NCBI GenBank assembly: GCA_913056125.1
Contig: CAJXNC010000003.1
Location: forward strand, 1-64,000
Origin: an uncultured Altererythrobacter sp.
GTDB taxonomy: Bacteria; Pseudomonadota; Alphaproteobacteria; Sphingomonadales; Sphingomonadaceae
DNA: 64,000 bases
Direction: 5' to 3'
Both the position numbers and the translations under genes were made by a program. Shown in pieces: positions 34,997 to 42,949 of this stretch. The notes under the pieces are model-generated. The model saw only the letters and a program-made list of their open reading frames with translations. It searched no databases and was not told where the DNA came from. The first letter of the stretch is position 1, and every line of letters begins with the position of its first letter.

Positions 34997-36258
34997 CTAC
35001 CATCCTTCAGCAGGCGTTTCTTGAGCAGCCTGACTACGCCCCACACGATCGCCACCACCGGGATCACGAGCGCCGCCAGCAGCAATTCCGCATCCATCCC
35101 GGGGATGACATGGCTACTGCCTTTGAGCAGGTAGCCAAGCAGGCCGAGCAGGTAATAGCTCAGCGCTACCACGGACAATCCTTCCACCAACTGTTGCAGG
35201 CGCAATTGCATGCGCGCACTGCGATCCATGGAGCGAAGCAATTCGGCATTCTGGTTCTCGATGCGTGTTTCGATGCGGGCGCGCAGCAGGCTGGCGAGTT
35301 CGCTTGCCCGTTCCGACTGGCGCCTCTCGCGCTCCGTCACCGCGGCGCAGGTGCGCACGGCAGGCAGGAAACGGCGCTGGGTGAAATCCACTAGAGAGGC
35401 AAAACCGTCTATGCGCTCGACACGCAATTCCTCCAGCCGGTCGCGCACCAGCTGGGCATAGGCTGCGGTCGCGCTCATCCGGTAGTCGACGGCATTGGCA
35501 ATGGAATTGAGTTCTAGCGATAGACTGGAGAGTTCCTCCATCAACTTGTCGTCACGCGAAGATTCGTCCGCGACATTGTCGGCCAATTCGGCGAGGCGCT
35601 GCCCAACCCGGTCGAGCCGGGGCCATGCTTTTTGCGCTGTCGGCAGGCCCATCAGCGCCTTGTTGCGGTAATTGCCGAGATCCTGCAGCCGCTGCAGGTA
35701 GCGGGTGAAATCGCGGATATCAGTATTGTTGGCTGCGACGACCAGCTTGCCGAACCCGTCCTGTTTGAGGCGGAAATCGCCCCACATGCGGGCCGATCCG
35801 CCAAAATTGCAGGAGATCAGCTCGGCGCGGTTGAATTGAAGCGAGGGTAGGACCTGCTCGGCTGACGCATCGCTGGACACGACGAAAATTTGCGTCGCGC
35901 GCATCACCTTGCCGGGCAGGCTTTCCGCCCAGGCGATGGCTTCGTGCACAAGTTCGGGCAGCTCGCCGCTCGCCAGCGTGGCTTCGTCGATCCCATCGAT
36001 GAACAGCGCAAGGCTGCTGCCTTCGCTATGGCGTTCCCAGGCATAGGCGATCTGCGGCGCGAATTCTCCCGCGCGATGCGAGGGGCTGGATGCACTTGCT
36101 TCTGCGGGCAGGCGCGCGATCTGTTCCGCCTCCACCTCGCGTTCGTCATCCTCGACGATCAGCACCCACTGGATCACCAGCGAGGGAACCTGCAGGACGG
36201 GCCAGCGTCGCAGGTGCATTTCCCCCACGACCTGTCGACGCAGCTCATGATCGATCAT
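34993..36258 (-). CDS. DUF3422-type membrane protein
   Basis: 421 residues. A large soluble N-terminal part (about 1-330) is followed by a coiled coil (about 300-345) and two C-terminal hydrophobic helices (about 370-385 and 395-415), ending in a basic tail. The layout and the RARIETRIENQNAELLRSMDRSARMQLRLQQLVEG stretch match DUF3422 proteins, whose role is unknown. The ATG at 36258 follows GGAGAG. It converges with crtZ (stops overlap). Confidence 0.8.
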   Translation of the reverse strand: MIDHELRRQVVGEMHLRRWPVLQVPSLVIQWVLIVEDDEREVEAEQIARLPAEASASSPSHRAGEFAPQIAYAWERHSEGSSLALFIDGIDEATLASGELPELVHEAIAWAESLPGKVMRATQIFVVSSDASAEQVLPSLQFNRAELISCNFGGSARMWGDFRLKQDGFGKLVVAANNTDIRDFTRYLQRLQDLGNYRNKALMGLPTAQKAWPRLDRVGQRLAELADNVADESSRDDKLMEELSSLSLELNSIANAVDYRMSATAAYAQLVRDRLEELRVERIDGFASLVDFTQRRFLPAVRTCAAVTERERRQSERASELASLLRARIETRIENQNAELLRSMDRSARMQLRLQQLVEGLSVVALSYYLLGLLGYLLKGSSHVIPGMDAELLLAALVIPVVAIVWGVVRLLKKRLLKDGS

Positions 36259-36328
36259 GCTTCTCTCCGCTCTCCCCGCGCAGGGATGCGCCCAAGGGCT
36301 GGGTGCCTCAAGCCCGATCTTCGTTGCC

Positions 36329-36679
36329 CTATTCCGGTCGCGTCCACAGCCAGGCGGCAACGGCACACAGGATAGCAATGGAAAAGATGGCAAGCGGATA
36401 GCCGATCATCCACCAGGCGAGACCCCCGGCGACCATCATGAAAAGCAGGGCCGATTTCTTGGCCTTGCGTGACACCGCCCGGCGTTCGCGCCAGTCGCGT
36501 AGCGGAGGGCCGTAAGTCGGGTGTTCCATCATCCAGCGTTCCCACGCCGGATTGCTCCGAGCAAAACAGAGTACCGAGAGAAGCAGGAATACGAAGCCCG
36601 GCATCATCGGCATGATGAGGCCGATCCATCCCAGCGCGAAGAAGACTGCGCCGGCTGCAAGCCAGAGCGGTCGCGCCAC
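36329..36679 (-). CDS. DUF454-family membrane protein (YbaN-like)
   Basis: 116 residues. Two helices at the start (about 4-38) contain GWIGLIMPMMPGFVFLLLSVLCFARSNP, a DUF454 hallmark. A conserved HPTYGPPLRDWRERRAVSRKAK loop follows, then two more helices (about 75-112). Function unknown. It starts 2 bases after the stop of the DUF2202 gene, so both are likely in one unit. Confidence 0.85.
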   Translation of the reverse strand: MARPLWLAAGAVFFALGWIGLIMPMMPGFVFLLLSVLCFARSNPAWERWMMEHPTYGPPLRDWRERRAVSRKAKKSALLFMMVAGGLAWWMIGYPLAIFSIAILCAVAAWLWTRPE

Positions 36680-36681
36680 GA

Positions 36682-37338
36682 TCAGCTGCCGTCGTCGGCG
36701 CTTTCACCGCCATGGCCCATGCCACCGCCGCGACCCATGCCTTCGCCGCGATGACCCATGCCGCCACCTTCGCCGTGGCCCATGCCACCACCCTGGCCCA
36801 TTCCGCCGCCAGCGCCCATGGTGCCGCCGCGTTCGACGCAGCGCTGGAAGGCGGGCAGGTGATGTTCGCGCGACGCGAATTGCAGGTGCTCGAGCACTGA
36901 GCGCACTTCCTCGTCCTGCACGTTCGGCAGCAGGCGATCATAGAGCGCGATATTCAATTCCTCCGCGGTGATGCCCGCCTGGCAGGCTTCGAGCCGTGTC
37001 TCCGGCGCCTCTATCGTGCCGATGTAGGGATTGGCGTCCGGATAGTCCGCACCAAGCCGGTCGAGCTGCGCCTTGGCGGCATCGGAGTGCCGCTGCTCGG
37101 CGCGAATGATGTTGGAGAAGGGACGGGTATCCTCGCCGAACTTGGCCAGCATCGCTTCATAGGTCGCTTCCGACTTGTACTCGTCATCGAGTGACGAGAG
37201 CAGGAGCGAAACATCGTCCTGGGCGGCTTCCGTGTCCTGGCTTGCGGACGCATCCGCGCTGCACCCCGCCAATGCGAGGGATACTGCCAGGGCTACTGCT
37301 GCAAACGGAAGGGCGAACTGGGTTTCTGGTTTCGGCAT
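36682..37338 (-). CDS. DUF2202 ferritin-like lipoprotein with Met/His/Gly-rich tail
   Basis: About 218 residues. The lipoprotein signal ends LALAGC. The DUF2202 helical domain (about 40-165) contains DDEYKSEATYEAMLAKFGE, NIIRAEQRHSDAAKAQL and REHHLPAFQRCVERGG. A C-terminal tail (about 165-218) rich in repeated MGxGGGMGHG units with many Met and His follows, and could bind copper or other soft metals. The start is uncertain: ATG 37347 is 2 bases from the AAGGAG, ATG 37338 is 11 bases away. Confidence 0.8.
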   Translation of the reverse strand: MPKPETQFALPFAAVALAVSLALAGCSADASASQDTEAAQDDVSLLLSSLDDEYKSEATYEAMLAKFGEDTRPFSNIIRAEQRHSDAAKAQLDRLGADYPDANPYIGTIEAPETRLEACQAGITAEELNIALYDRLLPNVQDEEVRSVLEHLQFASREHHLPAFQRCVERGGTMGAGGGMGQGGGMGHGEGGGMGHRGEGMGRGGGMGHGGESADDGS

Positions 37339-37415
37339 CCTGACCATGGCTCCTTGTCCTGTATCGAGCCGAACGGCCCGTTGCTGCGGGTCAAGATCAC
37401 ATTAGAGGTGGTGCC

Positions 37416-37823
37416 TCAAGCCCCAAGGATGCGGGTGGCATGTTCCTGCACCAGCGCGATCATGTTGGGAATGCCCTGCGTGCGATTGGAGCTGAGCTGG
37501 TTGCGAAGCTCAAACGGTTCAAGGGCAGCGGTCACGTCCATCGCGGCGACTTCGCTTGCCGGCCGGTCCTGCACGGCGGAAATAACCAGCGCGACGATGC
37601 CCTTGGTGATCGCTGCATTGCTGTCGGCAAGGAAGTGCAGGCGTCCGTCCTGCTCGGTGGGATAGACCCAGACCTGTGCCGAACAACCGCGGACCAGCGT
37701 GGCGTCGGTCTTGAGGGGCTGCGGCATCTCTTCCAGCTCGCGGCCCAGTTCGATCAGCAGGCGATAGCGTTCATCGCCTTCGAGGAATTCATATTCTTCC
37801 AGTATGTCTTCGAGACTGCGCAT
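37416..37823 (-). CDS. sufE: Sulfur acceptor protein for iron-sulfur cluster assembly
   Basis: 135 residues. The SufE fold has the active cysteine in LVRGCSAQVWV. Flanking conserved segments are MRSLEDILEEYEFL and KGIVALVISAVQDRPASEV. It accepts persulfide sulfur from SufS-type desulfurase for Fe-S cluster building. The start ATG 37823 begins the family's conserved N-terminus. It follows the psp-type array by 25 bases and could be read through from that operon; a sulfur role within it is not evident. Confidence 0.92.
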   Translation of the reverse strand: MRSLEDILEEYEFLEGDERYRLLIELGRELEEMPQPLKTDATLVRGCSAQVWVYPTEQDGRLHFLADSNAAITKGIVALVISAVQDRPASEVAAMDVTAALEPFELRNQLSSNRTQGIPNMIALVQEHATRILGA

Positions 37824-37848
37824 GGCAGCCGCATCTAGTGAATTGTGC

Positions 37849-38085
37849 CTACAAATCCACCCCATTGGCGATCGCTTCCAGCTTGCGGATGCGCTCCTTG
37901 AGGTCGGCGATCTCGATCCGGGCGGCTCCCTGGCGAGCTCCACCTTCGATTTCGACAGGCGCTGTGCGCATGTCCAGTTCGCGTTCCTTCAGTGCCAGCC
38001 AGCCTTGCCAGGCGCGCAGCATTGCCGCGGCCAGGATGACCAGGCCAAGCAGGGTGCAAGTGGCAATCAGCATTTGCTCGTTCAT
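37849..38085 (-). CDS. PspB-like small protein: one membrane helix plus coiled coil (array gene 5)
   Basis: 78 residues. Membrane helix about 6-27. The C-terminal coiled coil has LKERIRKLEAIANG (the LEAIAN element at about 69-74), the diverged form of the LERIVTD motif found in its neighbours. Arg/Glu-rich linker about 34-60. It is the most distal gene of the array, 15 bases after its neighbour. Function inferred only from the psp locus: inner-membrane stress sensing or PspA anchoring. Confidence 0.75.
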   Translation of the reverse strand: MNEQMLIATCTLLGLVILAAAMLRAWQGWLALKERELDMRTAPVEIEGGARQGAARIEIADLKERIRKLEAIANGVDL

Positions 38086-38100
38086 CGTTCCCTCGTTCCC

Positions 38101-38376
38101 CTATTCGTCGCGCAGCTTCTCGATTTCGGAAGACAGGCGCCTTGCCTCGCGATCATCGGTGGCGATGCGCTCGAGGACCTTGATGCGTTCGCGCAATTCC
38201 TCGACTTCACCCTTCAGACGGGCATTTTCCTCTGCATCTCCTGCCCGGCTAATGGTCTCATTGCCCATCCAGTCACGGGAGACGTTGATGCCGTTCTTGG
38301 TGTTATAGTGATGCTTCCAGGCGCCATAAATCAGTCCAGCCAGCGCAAGCAGGAAGATCATCGTCCACATTTGCAC
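38101..38376 (-). CDS. PspB-like small protein (array gene 4)
   Basis: 91 residues. Membrane helix about 5-19; the coiled coil from about 45 contains LRERIKVLERIATDDREARRL (LERIATD at 68-74) and ends SSEIEKLRDE. The GTG start at 38376 overlaps the TAG stop of the previous gene and has GGAGG 7 bases upstream; the ATG 2 codons later is less well placed. Confidence 0.8.
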   Translation of the reverse strand: MQMWTMIFLLALAGLIYGAWKHHYNTKNGINVSRDWMGNETISRAGDAEENARLKGEVEELRERIKVLERIATDDREARRLSSEIEKLRDE

Positions 38377-38672
38377 TATACTACCTCCTTCTTGGGTAGC
38401 GCGCTCGTAGCCTCGCTCCGCAAATCCTCGATTTCCTTGGCGAGACCATAATTCCCTTCGGTCACAATGCGTTCGAGATTGCGCAGGCGCTCCTCGATCT
38501 GCTGTGCCCGCTCACGCGTAATTCCGCCTTCCTCGGTCGTATTCCGCGAGCGGAATTCAAGTTCCTTTTCCTTGAACCGGATCTTGCGTTTCCAGATGCC
38601 GCCAATGGTCCCCATCAGGATCGAGAACAGCACGATCACGAAGATGAAGGACAGGATCATCTCAATGTCCAT
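38376..38672 (-). CDS. PspB-like small protein (array gene 3)
   Basis: 98 residues. Membrane helix about 5-26; basic stretch KRKIRFKEKELEFR. The coiled coil contains ERLRNLERIVTEGNYGLAKE (LERIVTE at 66-72) followed by IEDLRSE. Start and stop overlap with the flanking genes (TGATG and TAGTG), so the array is tightly coupled in translation. Confidence 0.8.
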   Translation of the reverse strand: MDIEMILSFIFVIVLFSILMGTIGGIWKRKIRFKEKELEFRSRNTTEEGGITRERAQQIEERLRNLERIVTEGNYGLAKEIEDLRSEATSALPKKEVV

Positions 38673-39013
38673 CAGTTGATCTCCTCATTGTCACGCAGGC
38701 GATCGATCTGGTGGGTCAGCTGGAAGCCGCTATCGGTCACGATCCGTTCGACATTGGCCATGCGTTCCTTGATCGCGCTGAGCTCTGCACGCAGCGAAGC
38801 ATTTTCCTGCGTCAGCATTTTCACGCGTTCCATGCTCTCGGTCGTCAAGTCTGGCTTGAGCGATTGGCCCCACATGCCTTCGAGCGGATAGCCGTTTTTG
38901 ATCTTCATTTTGGTGGAGTGGATCGAGGCGAAAGCGATCGTACCGGTGAAAGCGACGATGCCGCCGATGATCCAGGGAACCAGTCCGATCCATGCTGCGA
39001 GTTCCGGATCCAT
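38672..39013 (-). CDS. PspB-like small protein (array gene 2)
   Basis: 113 residues. Membrane helix about 9-31, then an amphipathic region and a coiled coil from about 60: IKERMANVERIVTDSGFQL (VERIVTD at 88-94) and HQIDRLRDNE. Its ATG overlaps the preceding stop by TGATG. It is longer than PspB of E. coli (74 residues). Confidence 0.8.
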   Translation of the reverse strand: MDPELAAWIGLVPWIIGGIVAFTGTIAFASIHSTKMKIKNGYPLEGMWGQSLKPDLTTESMERVKMLTQENASLRAELSAIKERMANVERIVTDSGFQLTHQIDRLRDNEEIN

Positions 39014-39327
39014 CAGGCGTTCTCCCTTCTTTCGAGGCCGAGCGGCACACCGCTTCCGGCCTCGTCTACGCGGTTCTGGTCGCGCAGCGCCTCGATCTGG
39101 GTGGCGACATCGTACCCCTTGTCGGTCACGATCCGCTCCAGCACGCGGACGCGCTGCTCCAGTTCTTGCACGTGGCTGGCATATTGCGCAGCGCGTTCGG
39201 CGGTATTCTCAGCCGTGGCGTCGACCTGCATCTGGGCGATGCGCATCTTGTGCTTGCTCCAGATGGCAACCATCGGAATGCTGCAGCCAAAGATGATCGC
39301 TATGATCGGTATCAGTTCACCAGGCAT
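39013..39327 (-). CDS. PspB-like small protein (array gene 1)
   Basis: 104 residues. Membrane helix about 4-23. The coiled coil from about 40 contains ELEQRVRVLERIVTDKGYDV (LERIVTD at 63-69) and ATQIEALRDQ. The ATG is preceded by GGGGGAA at 9 bases. It follows pspC by 25 bases and begins the run of extra genes. Confidence 0.82.
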   Translation of the reverse strand: MPGELIPIIAIIFGCSIPMVAIWSKHKMRIAQMQVDATAENTAERAAQYASHVQELEQRVRVLERIVTDKGYDVATQIEALRDQNRVDEAGSGVPLGLERRENA

Positions 39328-39352
39328 TTGAATCGTTCCCCCTCGGTTGGTC

Positions 39353-39724
39353 TCAGCGCAGCCGCTCGATTTCGGCCGAAAGACGCTGGTTGCTGGCGAC
39401 ATAATGATGTTCCACATTGGCCAGGCGCCGGTCGATATCGCGGAACTGCGCGCGGATTTCGCGGGCAGTACGCTTTGGGCTCTGCCGGACACCCTGCCAG
39501 TATTTCTGCTCAGCCTGGTCGACATAGAGATGCTGCGGCTTCTTGCTCGCAAAGATGCCCATCAGCAGGTAGAGTGGAATGCCGAAGGAAGTCCCGATCA
39601 GCAGGACGAAGGCAATTCTCCACCAGATGGCATCGATGCCGGTATAGTCCTCAAGACCCGCGCATACGCCCATCAAGTAGCCATTTTTCTTGTCGCGATA
39701 GAATTTCGTCCGTTCGCTGACCAT
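39353..39724 (-). CDS. pspC: Phage-shock protein C with long coiled-coil tail
   Basis: 123 residues. PspC domain about 5-60: FYRDKKNGYLMGVCAGLEDYTGIDAIWWRIAFV, with a membrane segment about 35-58. The C-terminal tail (75-123) is a coiled coil ending DRRLANVEHHYVASNQRLSAEIERLR. This resembles, in place and spacing, the RLxxLERIVTDxxxxLxxEIExLRD module of the five array genes. Start 2 bases after the pspB stop. Confidence 0.92.
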   Translation of the reverse strand: MVSERTKFYRDKKNGYLMGVCAGLEDYTGIDAIWWRIAFVLLIGTSFGIPLYLLMGIFASKKPQHLYVDQAEQKYWQGVRQSPKRTAREIRAQFRDIDRRLANVEHHYVASNQRLSAEIERLR

Positions 39725-39726
39725 AT

Positions 39727-40017
39727 TCAGGCCCCCTTCTTTTCGGCGAGCAGGCGATCGAGCTCGCGCAGCTTCTGGTTATCGACTTCCTGGTCCGCGA
39801 CGATGCGTGCCGGCTGGAAGTCCGGGCTGTCATCGGCGACCAGGCGCTCGACCGTGTCCATCCTCTCGTCGAGCCGTTTGGCGAGCTGGTAGAGCTCTTC
39901 CAGCAGGACCTCGTCATCATTGGTGATGGTCGCGGCGGTCTTCCACTTGGTAATGTAGTGGAGGATGATCCACGGAAGCCCGATAAAGATTGCGGGAATT
40001 ACGATAAGTTCTTCCAC
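39727..40017 (-). CDS. pspB: Phage-shock protein B
   Basis: 96 residues. An N-terminal membrane helix (about 3-21, IPAIFIGLPWIILHYITKW) is followed by a cytoplasmic coiled coil, EELYQLAKRLDERMDTVERLVADD. The ERMDTVERLVADDSPDF stretch is close to the conserved PspB end. A C-terminal extension of about 25 residues (QEVDNQKLRELDRLLAEKK) is absent in E. coli PspB. Between pspA and pspC, as in other psp operons. Confidence 0.92.
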   Translation of the reverse strand: MEELIVIPAIFIGLPWIILHYITKWKTAATITNDDEVLLEELYQLAKRLDERMDTVERLVADDSPDFQPARIVADQEVDNQKLRELDRLLAEKKGA

Positions 40018-40020
40018 GAA

Positions 40021-40710
40021 TTAGCCCTCCTGCTTGTCTTCTTTGCCGCCCTTGCCCAGGGCGCGTTTCATTTCTTCGAGTTCCTCGTCGACCTTGTCCG
40101 AACCCTCGAGCGCGGCAAATTCGTCTGCCAGACTCGGCGGATTGTTCTGGATGCCCAGCGCTTCGGCGCGGCCTTCGGCATAATCGACGCGGCGTTCGAG
40201 CTGGTCGAACTTGGTCAGAGCCTCATCGACACGCTCATTGGTCATCAGGCTGCGCAGCTTGACCCGGTTTTCCGCACTTTCGAGGCGTGCAGCTATCTGG
40301 CTCTGGCGGCTGCGGGCTTCGCGCAAGCGGTTCTGCAGCTTGGCGATGTCCTTCTCATAGGCGCGCAGCGCATCGTCGAGCACGGCGATTTCGGTCTTCA
40401 ACTGGTCGGACATCTCGCCGGCCTTGCGCTTTTCCACCAGCGCGGCGCGGGCGAGGTCTTCGCGATCCTTTGACAGCGCCAGCTGCGCCTTTTCCGCCCA
40501 GTCGGACTGGAGCTTGTCCAGCTTGACCGTGTGCCGATGCATTTCCTTCTGATCGGCAATGGTGCGGGCTGCGCTTGCGCGAACCTCGACCAGGGTTTCT
40601 TCCATCTCGAGGATGATCATGCGGATCATCTTGGACGGGTCATCTGCCTGGTCGAGCAGCTCGTTGAAGTTGGCGGCAATAATGTCTCGGGTACGGCTGA
40701 AAATTCCCAT
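40021..40710 (-). CDS. pspA: Phage-shock protein A, ESCRT-III/IM30 family
   Basis: 229 residues starting MGIFSRTRDIIAANFNELLD, the canonical PspA start, with GGAG 8 bases upstream. A long helical hairpin covers about 25-185, including SKMIRMIILEMEETLVEVRAS and an acidic, Gly-rich tail. It binds the stressed inner membrane and holds PspF inactive in other bacteria. The frame is open for 63 more codons upstream to a GTG at 40899 that overlaps the stop of the small membrane gene (GTGA), so a longer form with a coiled-coil-rich extension is possible. Confidence 0.92.
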   Translation of the reverse strand: MGIFSRTRDIIAANFNELLDQADDPSKMIRMIILEMEETLVEVRASAARTIADQKEMHRHTVKLDKLQSDWAEKAQLALSKDREDLARAALVEKRKAGEMSDQLKTEIAVLDDALRAYEKDIAKLQNRLREARSRQSQIAARLESAENRVKLRSLMTNERVDEALTKFDQLERRVDYAEGRAEALGIQNNPPSLADEFAALEGSDKVDEELEEMKRALGKGGKEDKQEG

Positions 40711-40895
40711 CAAGGGCACTCCGTGAAGATTGGATTCGATATCGAACGCGAAAAAACCTTTGTCGCGCTTCGGCTCGCCTGAGGTCGCACCCGGCAGCGG
40801 GCTGGTCCGCAGGCGCTCGATCTCGCGATCGAGGCGCGACGCGGTATCGTCCTTTGCGGACTCGACCGGCGTCAAGGAATTTTCGGTTTCTCGCT

Positions 40896-41051
40896 TCACG
40901 CCAGTTCCACCAGCGACAGCGCAGCGACCTCCTGGTCGAACGGCGCGATGGAACTCTGCGAGAGCGCGTAGAAGTTGAACGCGATCATGGCAGCGATGCT
41001 CACCAGGGCCGAAAGGCCGACCTTGCTGGCAAAAAAGCGTTGATCGAACAT
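40896..41051 (-). CDS. 51-residue small membrane protein, first gene of the psp operon
   Basis: MFDQRFFASKVGLSALVSIA and so on: a short basic start, one hydrophobic helix (about 12-29), then a short tail ending SLVELA. GGGAG lies 7 bases upstream. It sits between the consensus sigma-54 promoter and pspA. A tiny membrane protein of the same kind precedes the other PspC-domain operon at 27504. A small stress-induced membrane peptide, possibly acting with PspA or PspC, is inferred. Confidence 0.8.
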   Translation of the reverse strand: MFDQRFFASKVGLSALVSIAAMIAFNFYALSQSSIAPFDQEVAALSLVELA

Positions 41052-41086
41052 TGTGTAACTCCCAATTTCCTAATTGCCCTGTTCAA

Positions 41087-41102
41087 TGCAAGTGGCGTGC
41101 CA
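41087..41102 (-). promoter_or_regulatory. Consensus sigma-54 promoter of the psp operon
   Basis: On the minus strand the site reads TGGCACGCCACTTGCA, a perfect TGGCACG-N4-TTGCA with GG and GC 10 bases apart. The predicted start is about 12 bases further, 20-30 bases before the small membrane gene. The adjacent divergent pspF encodes the matching enhancer-binding activator. Confidence 0.9.
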
Positions 41103-41202
41103 ATTTTGAAATTCGGGAGGAAGTTTGGGGAAATTTCCCTCTCTACGCCTGAGAATGTGGCGCCTATTGCCAAGGATTGGTGAATTTCGCTATATCTTGG
41201 CT

Positions 41203-42228
41203 ATGGAGCGGGAAAACCAGTTCATCGGACAGTCCGGGGCTTTCCTCGATGCGGTCGAGCGCGCCAGCCGTGCTGCCCCCATGGCGCGCCCCGTCCTTGT
41301 GATCGGCGAGAGGGGCACAGGTAAAGAACTGATCGCCGAACGACTTCACCGCCTGTCGGACCGCTGGGAAGAGCCGCTGGTCGTCATGAATTGCGCGGCG
41401 CTGCCCGAAACTCTGATCGAGGCGGAGCTGTTTGGCCATGAGGCGGGCGCCTTTACCGGCGCGACCAAGGCGCGTGTCGGACGGTTCGAGGAGGCTGACG
41501 GCGGTACACTTTTCCTCGACGAGTTGGGAACGCTTTCCATGGGCGCGCAGGAGCGCCTGTTGCGCGCAGTTGAATATGGCGAAGTCACGCGGATCGGTTC
41601 CTCGCGACCCATGCGCGTCGATGTTCGTATTGTCGCTGCAACCAATGAAGACCTGCCCAAGCTGGCACGGCAGGGCCGATTCCGCGCCGATTTGCTCGAC
41701 CGGCTCAGTTTCGAGGTCATCACTCTTCCGCCGCTGCGCGTGCGTGAAGGTGATATTTCCGTGCTCTCCGACTATTTCGGTCGACGCATGGCAGCCGAGC
41801 TCGGCTGGGCGGAATGGCCGGGTTTCGCCACTCACGTTTCGCAGGCGCTCGAAGACCATCCGTGGCCAGGCAATGTGCGCGAACTACGCAATGTCGTTGA
41901 GCGTGCGGTTTATCGCTGGGAGGACTGGAGCCAGCCCATCGGCCATGTCGTCTTCGATCCGTTCGATTCACCGTGGAAGCCCGCCCAGCCAGTGCGGTCC
42001 GACGATAGGAGCAAGCGGGAAGGGCCGCGCACCGAAGTGCCCGTGGTCGCGCAGACGGACTTTTCGCATGTGGAGGATCTGCGCGAAGCGGTGGATGCGC
42101 ATGAGAGGGCTATTGTAGAGCATGCACTTGGTCGTCACCGGTGGAACCAGCGCCAGACCGCGAAGGCGTTAGGCCTCTCCTACGACCAGCTGCGTCATTG
42201 TATCAAGAAACACGGCCTGACCGAATAG
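41203..42228 (+). CDS. pspF: Sigma-54-dependent activator PspF
   Basis: 341 residues. There is no receiver domain; the AAA+ domain starts at about 10: FIGQSGAFLDAVERASRAAP, Walker A GERGTGKELIAERL, the GAFTGA loop (GHEAGAFTGATKARVGRFEE) that contacts sigma-54, Walker B GGTLFLDELGTL and Arg fingers near GRFRADLLDRLSFEVI. A C-terminal Fis-type DNA-binding helix (RHRWNQRQTAKALGLSYDQLRHCIKKHGL) follows. PspF is normally held by PspA. Divergent from the psp operon, the classic arrangement. Confidence 0.95.
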   Translation: MERENQFIGQSGAFLDAVERASRAAPMARPVLVIGERGTGKELIAERLHRLSDRWEEPLVVMNCAALPETLIEAELFGHEAGAFTGATKARVGRFEEADGGTLFLDELGTLSMGAQERLLRAVEYGEVTRIGSSRPMRVDVRIVAATNEDLPKLARQGRFRADLLDRLSFEVITLPPLRVREGDISVLSDYFGRRMAAELGWAEWPGFATHVSQALEDHPWPGNVRELRNVVERAVYRWEDWSQPIGHVVFDPFDSPWKPAQPVRSDDRSKREGPRTEVPVVAQTDFSHVEDLREAVDAHERAIVEHALGRHRWNQRQTAKALGLSYDQLRHCIKKHGLTE

Positions 42229-42353
42229 GTTCAGTCTCGGGCGCACATAGTCCCCGCCGCAAGGCAGATGGTTACTTTCCTCAAAATGCACGGTTAACAG
42301 CGCAGTAAGGGCTTTCCGGTATCCCTGTTCGCGGATTCAGGGGGGAATTACCA

Positions 42354-42662
42354 ATGTTCGGAGTTGCGCGTTTTGTCGTTCGTCACAAGGTTGGCGTTGT
42401 CGCCGTCCTCGCCATCGGCGCCTTCTTCCTGACGCCTGACCAGCAGGATGAGCCGGTTCAAAGCTCGAACCCTTGGTCGGTCCAGGATGCACCGGTGCAG
42501 GTGGCACAGGTCGACGAAGTCAGCTTTGTGGATGACATCGTGGATGAGGCCGTGACCTATCTCGATGATGCCGGCCTCAACCCGGTAGAAAAGGCGGATG
42601 AGGCTGTAGGTCGTTTCGACGACACGGCATCTGCCTACAATCGGGTGAACGCCGGCAGTTGA
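42354..42662 (+). CDS. Single-pass membrane protein of unknown function
   Basis: 102 residues. A hydrophobic segment near the N-terminus (about 12-27, VVAVLAIGAFFL) with a basic start (RFVVRHK) predicts a signal anchor. The remaining 70 residues are acidic and Asp/Val/Ala-rich with no cysteine. GGGGGGAA lies 7 bases before the ATG. It follows pspF by 125 bases on the same strand but no sigma-54 element was seen before it. Confidence 0.65.
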   Translation: MFGVARFVVRHKVGVVAVLAIGAFFLTPDQQDEPVQSSNPWSVQDAPVQVAQVDEVSFVDDIVDEAVTYLDDAGLNPVEKADEAVGRFDDTASAYNRVNAGS

Positions 42663-42949
42663 TCCGGACATGGGATGGCCCAACCGGGAAAAGGGGCGTC
42701 CCTCCAAGTTTACAGCTTTGAGGCGAAACGGGTGAACCGGTGAAAGTCGCCGGTTCCGCCCGATTTGCATCTGCATTGCTGCTGCAATGGATTTCGACGC
42801 TTTGCGATCCTGCTTGCAAATAGGTGCAAGCGCGCCTATCTGACCGCCATCCCGACATTGTCGTGACAATCAAGGATGCTGGCGCCGCAAGGGGCCGGCC
42901 CCAAGCCTCTTGTCACATGCTGTCGGCATTTGGACGTTACTGGAGACAT
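42663..42949 (+). other. Intergenic region before rimP
   Basis: 287 bases without a convincing gene. A perfect 7-bp stem GAACCGG (42734-42740) / CCGGTTC (42750-42756) with a 9-base loop lies here, but it is not followed by a T-run. Close to the rimP ATG a GGAG (42942-42945) gives the ribosome site. Confidence 0.4.
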
